A stretch of DNA of 46,837 nt, taken from positions 294,401 through 341,237 of the forward strand of contig NW_005434605.1 of NCBI RefSeq assembly GCF_000315625.1. The letters run 5' to 3'. Position numbers and translations under genes: made by a program. The DNA is from Guillardia theta CCMP2712 (Eukaryota; Cryptophyceae; Pyrenomonadales; Geminigeraceae). This document shows, piece after piece, positions 10,318 through 21,674 of the stretch (position 1 is the first letter of the stretch; each line of letters begins with the position of its first letter). The notes beneath the pieces were generated by a model. It searched no databases, was not told where the DNA came from, and saw only the letters and a list, made by a program, of their open reading frames with translations.

Positions 10318-11150
10318 ATGGCGGTAAGAGTGGCTCAGCGGGGAATGGCGGGTTGGGGGAGGATCAAAACGAGGCGAACCATGCGAAAAGACATGACATA
10401 CATAAGAGGAGGAGTCAGGGAGAGCTTGATGGAAACTTGTCCTCTTTCAAGTGGCTGGAGGTGGTTCAAATGGCTGCAGGGAATGAAGCTGAGAGTGGCA
10501 GTAAAGGAGTAGTTTGATGTAGTGCAAACATCTCTTAGTAGAAATCAGGTAGAAGCATATCAAAACTCATCTAGCTTGTCCTGGTTCCCTCTTATCAGCA
10601 TGCAAGTTGCGATATTCGTAGTATTCGCAAGCTCTCCAGCTCGCAAGTCTCGCAGAGGATTTGTGCGAATAGTGAAAGGGGAGGATACGTTCTTTGTCTG
10701 CATGCAAAGGTTCCTGCATGGGATACTATTTCAAAAATCCATTGGTCTGTTGTGCTGCTCACTTGAATCGACAAGTGTGAAACATGAAAGCCTGATTCGC
10801 TTGTCTTTCCAGTCCTTGCAGCCAGTGAACCCCAAGCCATTTCTTGCTGATCTGACTGGCCTTTCCGTCGTTGTGAAACTTAAATGGGGAATGGAATATA
10901 AAGGTGAAACCACAATTTTTCTTCGGCTCTGAACTCATCTTTCTATCCAGGAGTGCTAAAATCAACAGATAATTACATGAATATCCAACTAGAGAATACA
11001 CAGGAATTCATTGAGGATCAGTTCCAGGGAGATCTTGGTGAAGTTTTGATCAGGTGAACAGCAGTAGCACGCTGGATATTCTGTGTCCCTTGATACCATT
11101 TCAACAACAGGTGCAACAATGTGCTCTATGTTAGAAAAAGCGAAGAATGA
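10318..11150 (+). CDS. SNRPF: Small nuclear ribonucleoprotein Sm-F (4 exons)
   Basis: Model: 10318-10323, 10822-10903, 10951-11053, 11111-11150, phases exact, 76 aa. The first coding exon is only ATG GCG before a strong GTAAGAG donor, giving the N terminus [15 protein letters not shown]. The Sm1 motif reads [13 protein letters not shown] and is followed by [14 protein letters not shown]. The Sm2 motif reads [15 protein letters not shown], with the diagnostic asparagine and RCNN pair. Length and order match Sm-F exactly. The protein forms one seat of the heptameric ring on U1, U2, U4 and U5 snRNAs in the spliceosome. The C-terminal tail (KSEE) is short and acidic. Confidence 0.93.
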
Positions 11151-12255
11151 AAGAGATATGTGGGCGCCCGAACTAGCTCAATCCTGTACAAGCCGAGAAA
11201 CGCTGAAAGGATTCGCGATCAATCAACGCAGTACTGGGAGCATGCAACACAACCTATGGACTTAATAATCTTGTGAATGAATGCAGTCGTTTTGTATATC
11301 ATTGCGGTGGCCGTAGGCTTCAATCAGACTCGGCGTTGCCCTCGCCGGCAGCTTCCCGGCGGCCGGGCGCGGCGGCCCCACACGGTGGGGGCCAAGTACC
11401 CTCAGGCTCCAGTCGGAAGGCGGGAGTCCCGGGCCTCAGGCTCAGTGACAGCGACCGTCCGACCGGCGGCCCGGACCTGCCGTCTAACTGAGATATGGGC
11501 TACACCCTTTTGTTGACTTGTGTCATAGCGGGGATGAGGTCACCTTGTGTTTTGACCCATCAGCGACTTCCGGCTGAAAAGGTCACATGGGGGGTGATCG
11601 ACGACGATGACGGGGGTAGGGGTGCTTTTATAATGGAAGTTTTATATTAGTTTTTAAAAGGTACCACACGTGCTTTATTGATTCTAAGAATAGGCAAAAA
11701 AAGAAGATTCACTATTTTACTCTCTGTTTACCACAGATAAAGAAGATGAAAAGTAGGTATTTAGTTTATTATAACTGTTGTATAAAACAGGTAAAGGTTC
11801 GATGCTGATATTTTATAAATAGCCTTTTAGAGTTTTATGCAACAAACCGATCGGAACCGCCATGCACTACTGAGCGGCTGGCTGGCATCTTGAAGAAGAT
11901 CCACCCTCCTCCTCCTCCTCTCTCCTCCATCCCTCCGTCCTCCTCCTGTCACTTTCTATCTCTCCCTCTCGATCTTCCTTCTCTCAAGCCCCATCTCTCT
12001 TCTCCCCTTCCTGAATCCCTGTTCGCTCTGCATATTTTCGTTACACGGTACATATTTTTCCTGGACGAAATCTTGCGTTCCTTGCTGTTGTAGGAGACAC
12101 ATTTTCAACTGCAATCTTTGCTTCTGTCAAGAGACTCTATCCTTCAAACCCTTCTTTCGTTGATTCTTTCTTCGTTCCACTCTTGGCCGCCGGGTTCAAT
12201 TGAGCTGAAAATGGCCTCAACGAGGTGATCGGGAGTCCTGGCAAGGCGCTGCGAC
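11151..12255. other. Gene-free spacer with a GC island and an AT-rich block
   Basis: No coding signal is seen. 11325-11490 is a GC-rich island full of inverted GGC/GCC blocks. 11620-11850 is strongly AT-rich. 11900-12010 is CCT-rich. The last 100 bases lead into the AVL9 start. The GC island has no frame I can assign to a protein and does not match an rRNA or tRNA I recognise. Confidence 0.5.
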
Positions 12256-15200
12256 ATGTCAGGTGTGGAAGGGGAAGGCAGCGTGCTCACTGAGCACCAA
12301 GCCATCTCCCAGGCAGTGGGGATGCTCGGGGTCGAAATGGACAACTCCAAGAGGGAGATGGAGAGCGTACCGCTTAACGCAGACTGCTCTTCGATCCTCT
12401 CAGCCGATGACAGCAGCACTGCTGGGACAGAGCTGGGCTTCTCGACGATGGAGTCCAGCAGGAGCTCAGGTTGTGCCGTGGTGAAGCTGGTGGCAGTGAT
12501 CGGGTTCCACCACAACAGGGGCCACACGGTGGAGTGGACATACCCCCCGTCCCCGGGGGTGAACTTCAGGCACCTGGCGATGCTCTGCCTGCCGGAAGGA
12601 GCGCACCATGTGTCTGGGCTCGGGCACGTGTTCTTCACCGTGGATCTTGCGCTGGATGGGGAGGAGCAGTGCACGCAGTACTTCGGAGTATCGGTCTTCG
12701 GGCACGTCAAGACGAGCGAGCTGCTGGAGAAGGAAGCGGACGACAAGAGGTCTCATGTGCAGAAGGCCGTGGTGCTGCTGGCGAGAGATCCCTGCTTCGG
12801 ATGGATGCTGGGGGAGATGAGGCCTGTGGTCCAGGACTTCTTCTCGCTCCGCGATTTCTCCAAGAAGGACATCCTGACCGAGCTCTACTTTCAGACCAGG
12901 CGGCAGCCCTCCGGCAAGTGGATCGAGTCCATGGAGTGCTCAGCCGGTCTCAACCCGCTCTCTCTTGTCCGCCGGTTTGGTAGAAACCTCGTCGTGCTGT
13001 ACAAGGTGAGACGTCCACGGTTCAACAAGCCGTGGCTGACGGTTTCTCGCAGCTCCTCCTCCTGGAGCCCAAGATGATTCTTTACGCCGACAACTGTGCA
13101 GATGCCTCCTGCTTAGTCCTCTCGTTAGTCTCTCTCGTCCCCCGCCTGTTGCAGTCCCTGTCCCCCACGTTGCAAGTAGCCTCGTTCCTGTCGGAGATCT
13201 CGGCAGAAGACAAGGTCTCGTTGGAGTCCATAAGGTCCACCGCCTCGCAGGTTGAGGGCAGCCTGAGGGGCCTCAAATTGTCTTCCCGCCTCGAATCTCA
13301 AGAGAGCAGCGAGAGCAAGTCCTCGTCCGATGCCTCTCTGGGCTCCTCCGGCTCGTCCCGTGCCAATGTGAGTCGCGGCACCCACGTGGTCGACGAGAGG
13401 CCTCCTGTCTTTCTGACACGTTTTCCTGCGATCAGTTGCAAGAGTGCTTGTCCGCCAAGGCTCCGCTGGGCTTGCAGGTTGACATCCCGAAGTCTGAGGA
13501 CGAAGATCTCTTCTCGAGGTGGTGGAGGAGGCGAACGATGGTGGGGGCAGCGGGCTGATTCTGCTTAGCAGGGAGACGAGCAGGATCCATGGGCTTCCCC
13601 TCTGTGTGTTCCACAGGAACTGGTCTGTGCAGCTCCTCTTGCCTGGCTTGGCATGACGTCTGTGTGCCCTCAGCCGCCTCGAGCCCTACATCCCGATGGA
13701 GCTGCTGATGACCAGCTCGCACCATAGGTGAACTCTCTCGGATATCGTGGGGAGGAAGTTCTTATCTTCGATCGCCACAGTGAAGGAGGCTTCATGGCTG
13801 GAAGCAGCAACAGGTTCCTGATCAGCAAGCAGCTCTCGTCCTCCAAGGTTGACGTGGTGGCGAACGCCGAGGTGAGGCGGGCGGGGATGGTGGTGAGCGA
13901 TGGTGACGTGTTGTGGTGCAGACTGGGAATGTTGCGATTTATTCAGAGGAGCTCAAGAAGGTGATACAACAACTTCATTGTCATCATCGTGGTCATTGTC
14001 ATTCTTGTCAAAAGCGCCATCGCCATTGTAGATATTTTCATAGTTTCATCATCATCATCATCATCATCATCACCACCACCACCACCACCACCACCACCAA
14101 TATCGTCACCATCATTACCATCTTTACTATCATCGTTGCGCTGATCTTCTGCTACTTCATTGTCCGATTTTTCAACACGAATTGCTCCTCACCTGTCTCT
14201 CTCCTACAGGTATCGCAACTGTCAGCCCACGAGCGCCAGTTTGCCGACGAGCTCACGGCCAAGGTGGAGCAGGTGCAAAGTCATAGCCTGACTTGTTCCT
14301 TCCTCACCTCGTGTTCTGCAGTTCTCAAAGTTGCTCGAGGAAGGGGAGGAAGGGGAAGAAGAGAACTCGCCGCGGGCCATGGAGGAGGAGCTCTCGTTCT
14401 GGATCCGGAAGCAGTTCCTAGTCTTCACTCTCCGCTTGCTTCAGGCTGCGTCAAGGAACGTGCAGTCGACCATGTACAGGTATGAATGCGAATGCTCCCC
14501 CGCCCATTCCTTCATCCTGCCTTCATCTACCACTGCTCCGCCCCCTTCCCGTTCCCCTTCCCCTTTCCCCATGCTGCTGAGGAAGCTGACTTGTGCGCAG
14601 AGTCGACTCGATCCAGCGTGAGCTCGCAGAGAACGAGATGCCTCGCATCCATGGCGGCGCCTGGACCGACGCCTGGAGAGAGACCAACAACTTCAACCGC
14701 TGGCTCGCCGAGCACGAGCACGTGATCGCCTCCCACAGCAAGCCGCCCACGTCTCCTGCTGTCATCGCTTTCATGAAGGTCCGGGAGATGCCCAACTGTC
14801 TCTACCCCTTCCTTCCTTCCTCGTCCTCCTCCCTTCTCGCTTCTCCTTGCATCTCCCGCTCCCTCATCCCCGTTCCCTTCTCCTCCCCTGCCATCCACCA
14901 CTCCTTGACGCAATCTTGAGCAGGACGGCCTCAAGTCAAGTTTGTTGGATTTTCGTCACAGCCTGCGGCAGTCGGTGGGGGCAAAGGGAGGGATCAGGAG
15001 GGCGATGAAGTCGAGGCTGAGCTCGGGTTTCATGTCCATGTTCTCTCACAGCGGAGGAAGCACTCCGACGGCGAGTCCCGAGAAGGGAGGGAGGCACGAT
15101 GAGGAGAGAAAAGCTCAGGGAAGTGGGCAAGAAGGCCTGCCGAGAGTCTGCTTGCTCGAAGCGTTTGGTGAGGGAGGAGGAGGATGTGAGGAAGGAGGGT

Positions 15201-15578
15201 GCATGGGGAGGAGGGGGAGGAGTGAGGAGGAGGAGGAGGAGAATGTGGAATGAAGGGTGGTGGTGGTCTGCTTGAGGGAGGTAAGTTCGAAGGAGTCTTT
15301 GACGATTTTGCAGGATCGCTCGAAGACTTCACGAAGCACGAGGTGAAAGGAGACTGCGACTTATCCTCCTGCTCTCCTGGAGATTTCTCGCTGATTCGAG
15401 GGTAAGCATAGAGGAGGAGAGGAGGGGTTGAAGTGGGAAGGAGTTGGAGAACGTGATGAGGATGAGGAGAACGATGAGGAGAACGATCATTTCTGATGAT
15501 GTTTTCTGCAGGCACTGTCAATCTCTTCCTTCTAGTCGCTCTCAGAGTCCCTTCAGAAGCATCAGCCAGTACTTGTAA
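12256..15578 (+). CDS. AVL9: AVL9 late-secretory-pathway DENN protein (13 exons)
   Basis: Model: 12256-13005, 13053-13367, 13436-13518, 13572-13622, 13674-13727, 13781-13871, 13922-13960, 14210-14272, 14322-14479, 14601-14778, 14924-15167, 15314-15401, 15512-15578; every junction is GT-AG and in phase, 726 aa. The AVL9 N-terminal block is clear: VAVIGFHHNRGHTVEW, LAMLCLPEGAH, FGVSVFGHV, RSHVQKAVVLL, DFSKKDILTELY. Mid-protein motifs include HGLPLCVFHRN, LEPYIPMELLMTSS and FMAGSSNRF (the S-x-L-V-G-T-x-N equivalent). AVL9 is a longin/DENN-type factor needed for Golgi-to-surface traffic in yeast and for polarity in animals. The serine-rich stretch at about residues 330-355 is a likely disordered linker. 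The C terminus is basic and serine-rich and least conserved. Confidence 0.9.
14049..14098. repeat. (ATC)n(ACC)n microsatellite in AVL9 intron 7
   Basis: A run of ATC units passes into ACC units inside the 249-nt intron between exons 7 and 8. This is the longest AVL9 intron. Confidence 0.9.
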
Positions 15579-15872
15579 ATAGCGGTAAATAGACCAAGTT
15601 CCCTATGACCATATTGAGGACACGCGGTGGTGATGGAGGAGGAGCTGGAGGTCGTGAGGTCGAGGAGGCGAGTGGATGGGAAGGAAGGAGAGGAGGTGGT
15701 TGGAGGGGAGGAGGAGGAGAGGGTTGGGACGGTGCGAGGGGACCGGGGAGCATGAGGATGAGAGAGAAAGAGTCTGCCAGCACCGAAGAGGAAGCGGGTA
15801 GGAGGAGTGGAGTGGATGGAGAGGGAGAGGAACCAACAGCAAAGAAGGGGAGGAGGAGGGCGGGGTCCAATC

Positions 15873-16864
15873 TCAATCTTCTTCTATCGAGAATGATTCA
15901 TCCAGCTCCACAGAGAACGGCTCGTCGATTGGAATGAAGTTGTCCGCTCCCAGCAGCTCCTGCAGCTTCGCTCCCTTCGTCCTGCTCGGGATTGAGCGAG
16001 GAGGATGAGAAAGCGAGGAGGGAACAGGAGGAGGAGGAGGAGGAGGAGGAGGAGGAGGAGGAGGGAGGGAGGGAGGGAGGGAGGGAGGACGCAACAAAAC
16101 AAGAGGTGACACAACCTCGGTCGCACTTCCTGCTTGGGTCCCTCCGATTCCGAGTCGTGAATCCCACTGGAAAATCCTTCGCTATCCTGCACCCCGAGTA
16201 GCATCATCAGAGTCGTGCAGCCAAGGGAGGAGGTCGACCGGTAGGGAAGCTGCTCTCCTCGGAGCGGCAGGAGCCTGAGGAGTGGGAGGAGCAGCCGTGC
16301 TGTTGGACTCGTTGGTCGCTCTTGGCACTTCTGTCCTTGGAGTCTCCTCTACTTCACTGGAGGAAAGACAATCTGAAGGAGCAGAGCAGAGTTATCTCGC
16401 AGCGCTCCTGCTCTTCCGCTTCCTCTTCCTCTTCCTCTTCCTCTTCATCCTCCTCCCTGCACTTTCCCCCTACCGCTTGTGATGATGCGTGCGCTGTGCG
16501 GGAAGCCATGGTTGTTGGCGCCCAAAGGGATGCGGGAGAAGGCGATGCCAGCATGCCTAGCGCAGAAGTGAGACAGATGTTCCTTCTCGTGCCAGCACCT
16601 CGTCCCGTCGTCCTTCGCCTCCAAGGACCCTGAGACCTCGTAGAGCGAGGAAGGTGGAGGATCCGTTGAGCTCCAGAGGGGACCATGGACCTTAGCAGGG
16701 GTCAAGGAGGCCCTCGAGGTTTGCGGGAGGAAGAGGAAGAGGAAGTTGAGGAGGAAGGCTGGGGGATGCGGGGAGATACGACGAGCCGGGGAGAAGAGGA
16801 TGAAGGAAGGAGCGAACGTGACGTCATGTACCTGGGTGTTCTCCAGCCTTAGATGAGGTCTGGG

Positions 16865-16896
<32 letters not shown>

Positions 16897-18762
16897 CGCC
16901 CTTGGTCAGCGTGAAAATGCTTCGAAGGTTCCTAGCAACGCCCTTCGGGACTTGATCAGCGTAGCTGTCGATCATGTTGAGGGCCTCAGGACGCATCTCT
17001 GTCATGCCTGTCAACGAGAACGGCAAGGGGATGAAGGAGGCAAAGGAGGAGGAAGAGGAGGAGGAAGAGGAGGAGGAAGAGGAGGGAAATGGTGTTGTTG
17101 TTGTTGTTGTTGTTGTTGTTTGTGGTGGTGATGGTGGTGGTGACGATGAAAAAGACGAGGCGATGGAGAAACAGACTGGATGACGATGGAGGGATGACGA
17201 TGGAGGGCAGATTGGGCAGACCGCAGCCATTGGAGGTAAGGTTCAGCTCTCGTTTCCCCAGGTAGAAAGCCCCGTGGGAATTCAGCATGAAGGTAGAGGA
17301 GGCGACTCGGGCACGCGCGGGTAGCAGGAGGGAGAGGCCGACTGTGCACTTGTACAAGGCAGTCTGAGAGATGGAACACCTCGCTTTCTCCTGCAGGCTG
17401 ATCCCATTGATGGACGAGAACTGGACCTGGCAGGATCGCATCTGCACGTGCGAAGTCCCTGACACCCACAGCCCATGCTGGCAGTGGCCCGTCCGATAGG
17501 ACACCCCCCCGATGGAGCAGGAGACGAGCGCGACTTGTGAGGCTCCGCTGACCTCCACACAGATCCCCCCGAGGCTCTCAACCTGTACCACTCACTCTCT
17601 GAGTTCCTTCACCTCCCCTTGCGTGCCTTCACCTTGCATCGATCCATTGCCCATCGGCTCCCTACGATGTCCACACACGGTTCGATGCTGCTCTCCATGC
17701 GCTGCAGGACGCGGAGGTGCCGCAGGATCCCTCGGCTCCTCTCCGCTGCCTCGAGCTGGGCGTGAATGATCGTGTGCCGCGAGTCGGATCGCAAACTCTC
17801 CGACGAGCCGAGGAGAGGCTCTCTATGCCCCATGAGCTGAACAGGTCTCTTGGCGAACCCGATCTTCAGAGGACGCTGGGAGGAGGGGTAGACGGGACGT
17901 CAGGAAGCTGGAGGGGACTAAGACGTCTCAGACCTCTACAAAGTAAGATCCTTGCTCGAAGCAGATCAGGAGGAAGTTGCTCGGCGACCATGGTGAGGCG
18001 TCGCACTGCAAGATCTGCTCGAGCTGCCGGAAGGCTTCAGCGACAGCAGAGGGACGCATCAAGAAGCACCTTGCTGAGGTTGGCTGAAGGGTCGACGTGG
18101 TACGCGTCTTCATTCTCGTCGTCAGGATGGTTAGAGACCCAGGTCTGGATTTCCCACCTCACCAACTCCTCTCAGCACCTCTCCACTCTCTTCTCTCCCC
18201 GTCCCTCTCACCCGTCGCTGCTCCATTCGAAAGCGCTTCCATTGGCTGGCGGGGCTGGTTGGCTCAGCCTCCTCTTCTTAGTCTTGGAGTAGATCACCAA
18301 CCCCTCCCCACCAGCTTCTTCCTCCCCGTCGACCTCCCCATTTGATCCTCCACGAACTATCAATGCCCTATGCTGCCTGATGCAGTGCAGATTCTCGGTC
18401 GGAGAAGGATGACGGGAGGGCAGAGCTTTTTGCTGTTGTTTCTGCGGTTGAGGATGAAGTTGATGACTTGCAGAGGGTTTACGGCGCAGATGTGGATGGT
18501 CAGGAGTAGAAAGTCGAGAACGGTAACAATCAGAAAGGAAGAGGAAAGCATCACGAACATGATAATCATGACGATAGCGATGATGACAACAACCATGACG
18601 AGGAGAATGATGAGATGGAGGAGGAGAAGGAGGAGAGGGAAGAGAAGGAGGAGGGAGAGAGAGAGGAAGAGGAGAGGGAGGAGAGGGAGGTTGCATCTCT
18701 CCCCCTCCTCCTGCCATCGCTCCTGCCACGGCGAGACCCACGAGTAGTCGCAACCCCGCCAT
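15873..18762 (-). CDS. Right-handed beta-helix protein (multi-exon, 5' end uncertain)
   Basis: Central exons at about 17900-17640 (PLKIGFAKRPVQLMG, RHTIIHAQLEAAERSRGIL) and 17585-17230 read as parabolic beta-helix rungs: VESLGGICVEVSGASQVALV, CQHGLWVSGTSHVQMRSCQV, NGISLQEKARCSISQ, HGAFYLGKRELNLTSNGC. The spacing of small and hydrophobic residues resembles the PbH1 repeats of FBXO11/SHCBP1-type proteins, and an upstream exon holds ILQCDASPWSPSNFLLICF. Later exons give NMIDSYADQVPKGVARNL with a (QE)n run (about 17005-16850), then CWHEKEHLSHFC. The C-terminal exons end KLQELLGADNFIP...SFSIEED at 15873. A candidate first exon at 18762 (MAGLRLLVGLAVAGA) looks like a signal peptide, but its link to the helix exons is unproven; an F-box is not visible. 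Function is unknown, perhaps carbohydrate or protein binding. Confidence 0.55.
16024..16087. repeat. (GGA)n(GGGA)n tract
   Basis: This lies in an intron of the minus-strand beta-helix gene, between the QEVRPR and KGAKLQELL exons. Confidence 0.85.
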
Positions 18763-19016
18763 GCGGCGGGTGAGGGGATCGGACCCCCCTCAGAGCACAA
18801 TATTTGAAAAGTGCAGGGCAGCATTGCGATTGATCTTGCTGGTCAAAAACTCTGAGGGGGCAGCATTTCTAACTCCAACTCTCCACTTGAAGTTCCAACT
18901 TCTCGCCTGTATGCACTTGTTTCCGAGTCCCCGCTCGGTTGCTTTCTGTGGCACTGCTGGCTTGCACAGCTATTCTTTACACTCGTAATTCCTGCAGCCT
19001 ACATGTCCGGCCACTG
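18763..19016. other. Spacer without a recognisable gene
   Basis: Nothing coding or structural is recognised between the possible start of the beta-helix gene and the first dispersed repeat. Confidence 0.4.
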
Positions 19017-19245
19017 ATAGGACGTGCCAAAGTTTACTGACTTTTTGTCTTCCTTAATAGACATCCTAGGCAGTCTCGTTTCTTTTAAGAATTTACTTGC
19101 TTTCCTTCATATTCTACCACCGTCAATTCGAATAAGCAGCGTTGGACTGTGCATTGTTTTCGCACACTTGCCCTTTGGTTTCTTGACGGGATCACTTCGT
19201 GTGTCAACACTGGATGGAGAGATACTTGTAGGAAGTTTTCCTAAC
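19017..19245. repeat. Dispersed repeat B, copy 1
   Basis: Begins GATAGGACGTG and runs to GAAGTTTTCCT. A diverged copy at 23573-23775 shares long blocks, including the stretch around TTGGACTGTGCATTG and the stretch CTTTGGTTTCTTG. Indels between copies are frequent and break any shared frame, which suggests a non-coding or decayed element. Confidence 0.75.
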
Positions 19246-19478
19246 ATTTTGGGCACAGTGCGCGAAGGCCTGCTTTTCCTCTCGGAGTTGTTGTGTTGAA
19301 AGAAGTTGTTCAAGAAAAGATGGATGGGAAGAGCATTCCAACAGGTGGTGTCGCCTCGGACTTCATGAGTCGAAGCATGTCTCGATTGGGCAGCTTCGTG
19401 AAGGAGACATTGAATGGGTCGGCTGAGTAGCGCTATCATCCGTCCGGAATCTGTCTTACGGGCGGGCAGCGACGCCAG

Positions 19479-20071
19479 CACAGGCACTTGATGGAGCAGC
19501 GAATCTCAACGTACACTTCCTCAGTGGCGAGCTTCGTTCTGCGTGCGACAATGACTGGATCCCCTCTCTTGATTTATTCGGGACGTCTGGCAGTGTGCTT
19601 TTCATCCCACTCAGCCCAGCGGGTGCTCATCCAGCATACATGTGTAGCTTTATTCTTATCGGCTTCGTATGCACATACATTTACACAAGTCTCCCTGCTG
19701 GCTATCTCTACATGCTCTCCCCCTCTCACCGCCTCCCTGCTTCCTCGCTTGACCATCGCCCCCCCCTCCCCCCCCCCCCGTTTACACGTCCGGCCACGAC
19801 ATTATCATCATCTGGGCTTCCGGCGAGCCAGCAGGGTCCCTCGCCTGCCCCTTGAGCCGCACAGCCGAGGCGCGCCTCCTGGCGTCGAGTATGCTCTCCA
19901 TGCACGCGTCCGGGGAGAGGCAAGGGCGGGGCGAGGGGGCGGCCTGGAGGGAGAGGAAGAGCTGCTGGGAGGGGGAGAGCTTGAAGGCTTTACGAGGGGG
20001 GCAGGAGGCAGGAAGGTGGAGGCAGGAGGGAGGGGGGACGGAGACAGAGAAGGAGCGGGCCATGGCAGGCG
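19479..20071. repeat. Dispersed repeat A, copy 1
   Basis: Near-identical to 22382-22894 over most of its length. It has a pyrimidine/AT part (CAGCATACATGTGTAGC...) followed by a purine-rich GGAGGGAGAGG part. Copy 1 has about 105 extra bases at 19508-19613 and lacks about 46 bases present in copy 2 near 22600-22648. The 105-base block keeps one frame open (FLSGELRSACDNDW, SLDLFGTSGSVLFI), so the ancestor may have coded a protein, but no known domain is visible. Confidence 0.8.
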
Positions 20072-20884
20072 AGAGAGGTCGAGGGCGGAGGACTAGAGGA
20101 TGAGGGCGGCAAGGAAGAAATCGGGGAAGGAGGGTGTAGTAAAGTATGTGTTCTTGAAAGGGTGTTTTTTCAGATAACCGGCTGTCAACGTAAGGGCGGA
20201 GTGAGGGGGAGTAGGGGGGGGGGTTAAAGGGGGTGGCTGAGAGGGCGTATAAAGGGTGGGTGGCGGAAGGCAACAAACATTGGGCCGGAAATAGGAGCAC
20301 GGACTCGCTGACAGCCGGAACCAGTACAAACACTTAATTCCTCGTACTGTAAATCTAGCTTAACGTTGATTCCGAGCCCGCCTCGGTGAGCCAGCAGTGC
20401 GGTGCTCCGGAAAAAATCGGAGAAATCAAACTTACTTGCTAGATCTTTACTCAAAGTTAAGTTAAAGATCAGTACGAGGACAATCAGGAGAGTCAATTTG
20501 GCAGATGCTGCACTTGGACCTCTGAGGCGGGTGTGTAAGTTAGTAGTGTAGGTCGGATTCCACTCTTGTCCGCCGATTTGGCAGCAGGAATGAATCTCCC
20601 CCCTCTGGTGTATTCCTCGAGGAAAGCGCCCGACGGGATTCCCAGCGCAATCGGCTTCAAGATGTCAATGTATCGCAGGTGTCTTGTCAAGCAGCGAGAC
20701 CGGTTCATCGGCGATGGCATCTCCAATCTGAGCGCTCAGTATTTGCCTTGAGGAGCCTACTGCGTCCAGGATGATGGGAGGAATGGGGTCCAGTCTTGTC
20801 GGAAATTTCTCACGAGTTTGCTGCCATAGGTGCTCGAATGGTCTGGAGAGAGGCCATGGCCTACAAGCGCCTGACTAGCTTTCT
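20072..20884. other. Spacer between repeat A and an uncertain minus-strand gene
   Basis: No convincing gene. It contains a short block shared with the region after repeat A copy 2 (GGGTGTAGTAAAG at about 20131 and 22956) and a TATAAA at about 20248. Nothing else is recognised. Confidence 0.4.
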
Positions 20885-21674
20885 TCACTTCATTTCCCTA
20901 TTTTGGTAGTGCTCAACATCCGAAAAGATGGTCTTGTTCTCCAACTTCTTCCCCTCCATGACTGGCTGCATTACCCGCTCACTCAGGCTCTCATGGTCAG
21001 TTCCTTGTGAGCGGCCTGCACTGTGTCCATTAGGTTGTTGGCGTTTACCTTGCGATGCCCGCTGTCTCGTAACTCGCCCCGTCCCAGTTGATCCTGCCCT
21101 TGACTGCTGCATGACATCCTGCTGACCTCTGCTATTTCCATCCGCTTGGCCATCTTGTTCAAAAGAAACACCCTAGCTCACCTCTCGGTTTTGTCGCGAG
21201 ATTGCAAGGACTGGTTTCAGTGGGAGACAATGCCACAAGCTCCGGATAATCTTCGCTTCCTCGCAATGCAGGTCCGGGTAGCCGTGCAGCAGGTCTAGCG
21301 TAAACTGTAGTTGTAATGGAGGGATTGCGAGCCAGCAGTTCCGGAAGTTTATGTGGACCCTGTTGAGCAAAGAGGGGGAGAGCTCTGTTCCAATTCGATG
21401 TACCACAAGGCATGTCTTGTGGACGCAGGTTGTCAAAGAGGGCTGCGCGGAAATCCGCACTAGGGTCCTCCGGGAAAAGATATGCCGGTTGAGGAGGGGG
21501 TGTGGGACTCTGATTGACTGTAGGCTGATCGATGGGTGTCCTCTGGGAGGTGGGTCGATGAAATCTTGCCTGCTTCCGAGGTCTTTGGTTCCCCGAACCT
21601 CCTGCCGACCTACCCGAGGAGGCAATGCCATCCTGCGGAGGAGAAGCTGCAGAGAGAGATTGTCCCCCCAGCAT
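20885..21674 (-). CDS. Uncertain hypothetical gene, possibly mobile-element derived
   Basis: A long frame from 21674 (MLGGQSLSAASPPQ...) gives a proline-, arginine- and glutamine-rich protein with PEDPSADFRAALFDNLRPQD and RNPSITTTVYARPAARLPG. It meets a good donor (AGAG|GTGAGC) near 21180. Splicing could lead to an exon ending ENKTIFSDVEHYQNREMK at 20885. I recognise no domain. It lies between copies of dispersed repeats, so it may be a remnant of a mobile element or a lineage-specific gene. Splicing and strand are not certain, because the opposite strand is also partly open. Confidence 0.3.

Noticed and set aside
11325-11490. rRNA or structured RNA in the GC island
   Set aside because: GC-rich with local inverted words, but no recognised rRNA or snRNA core sequence or conserved stem arrangement was found.
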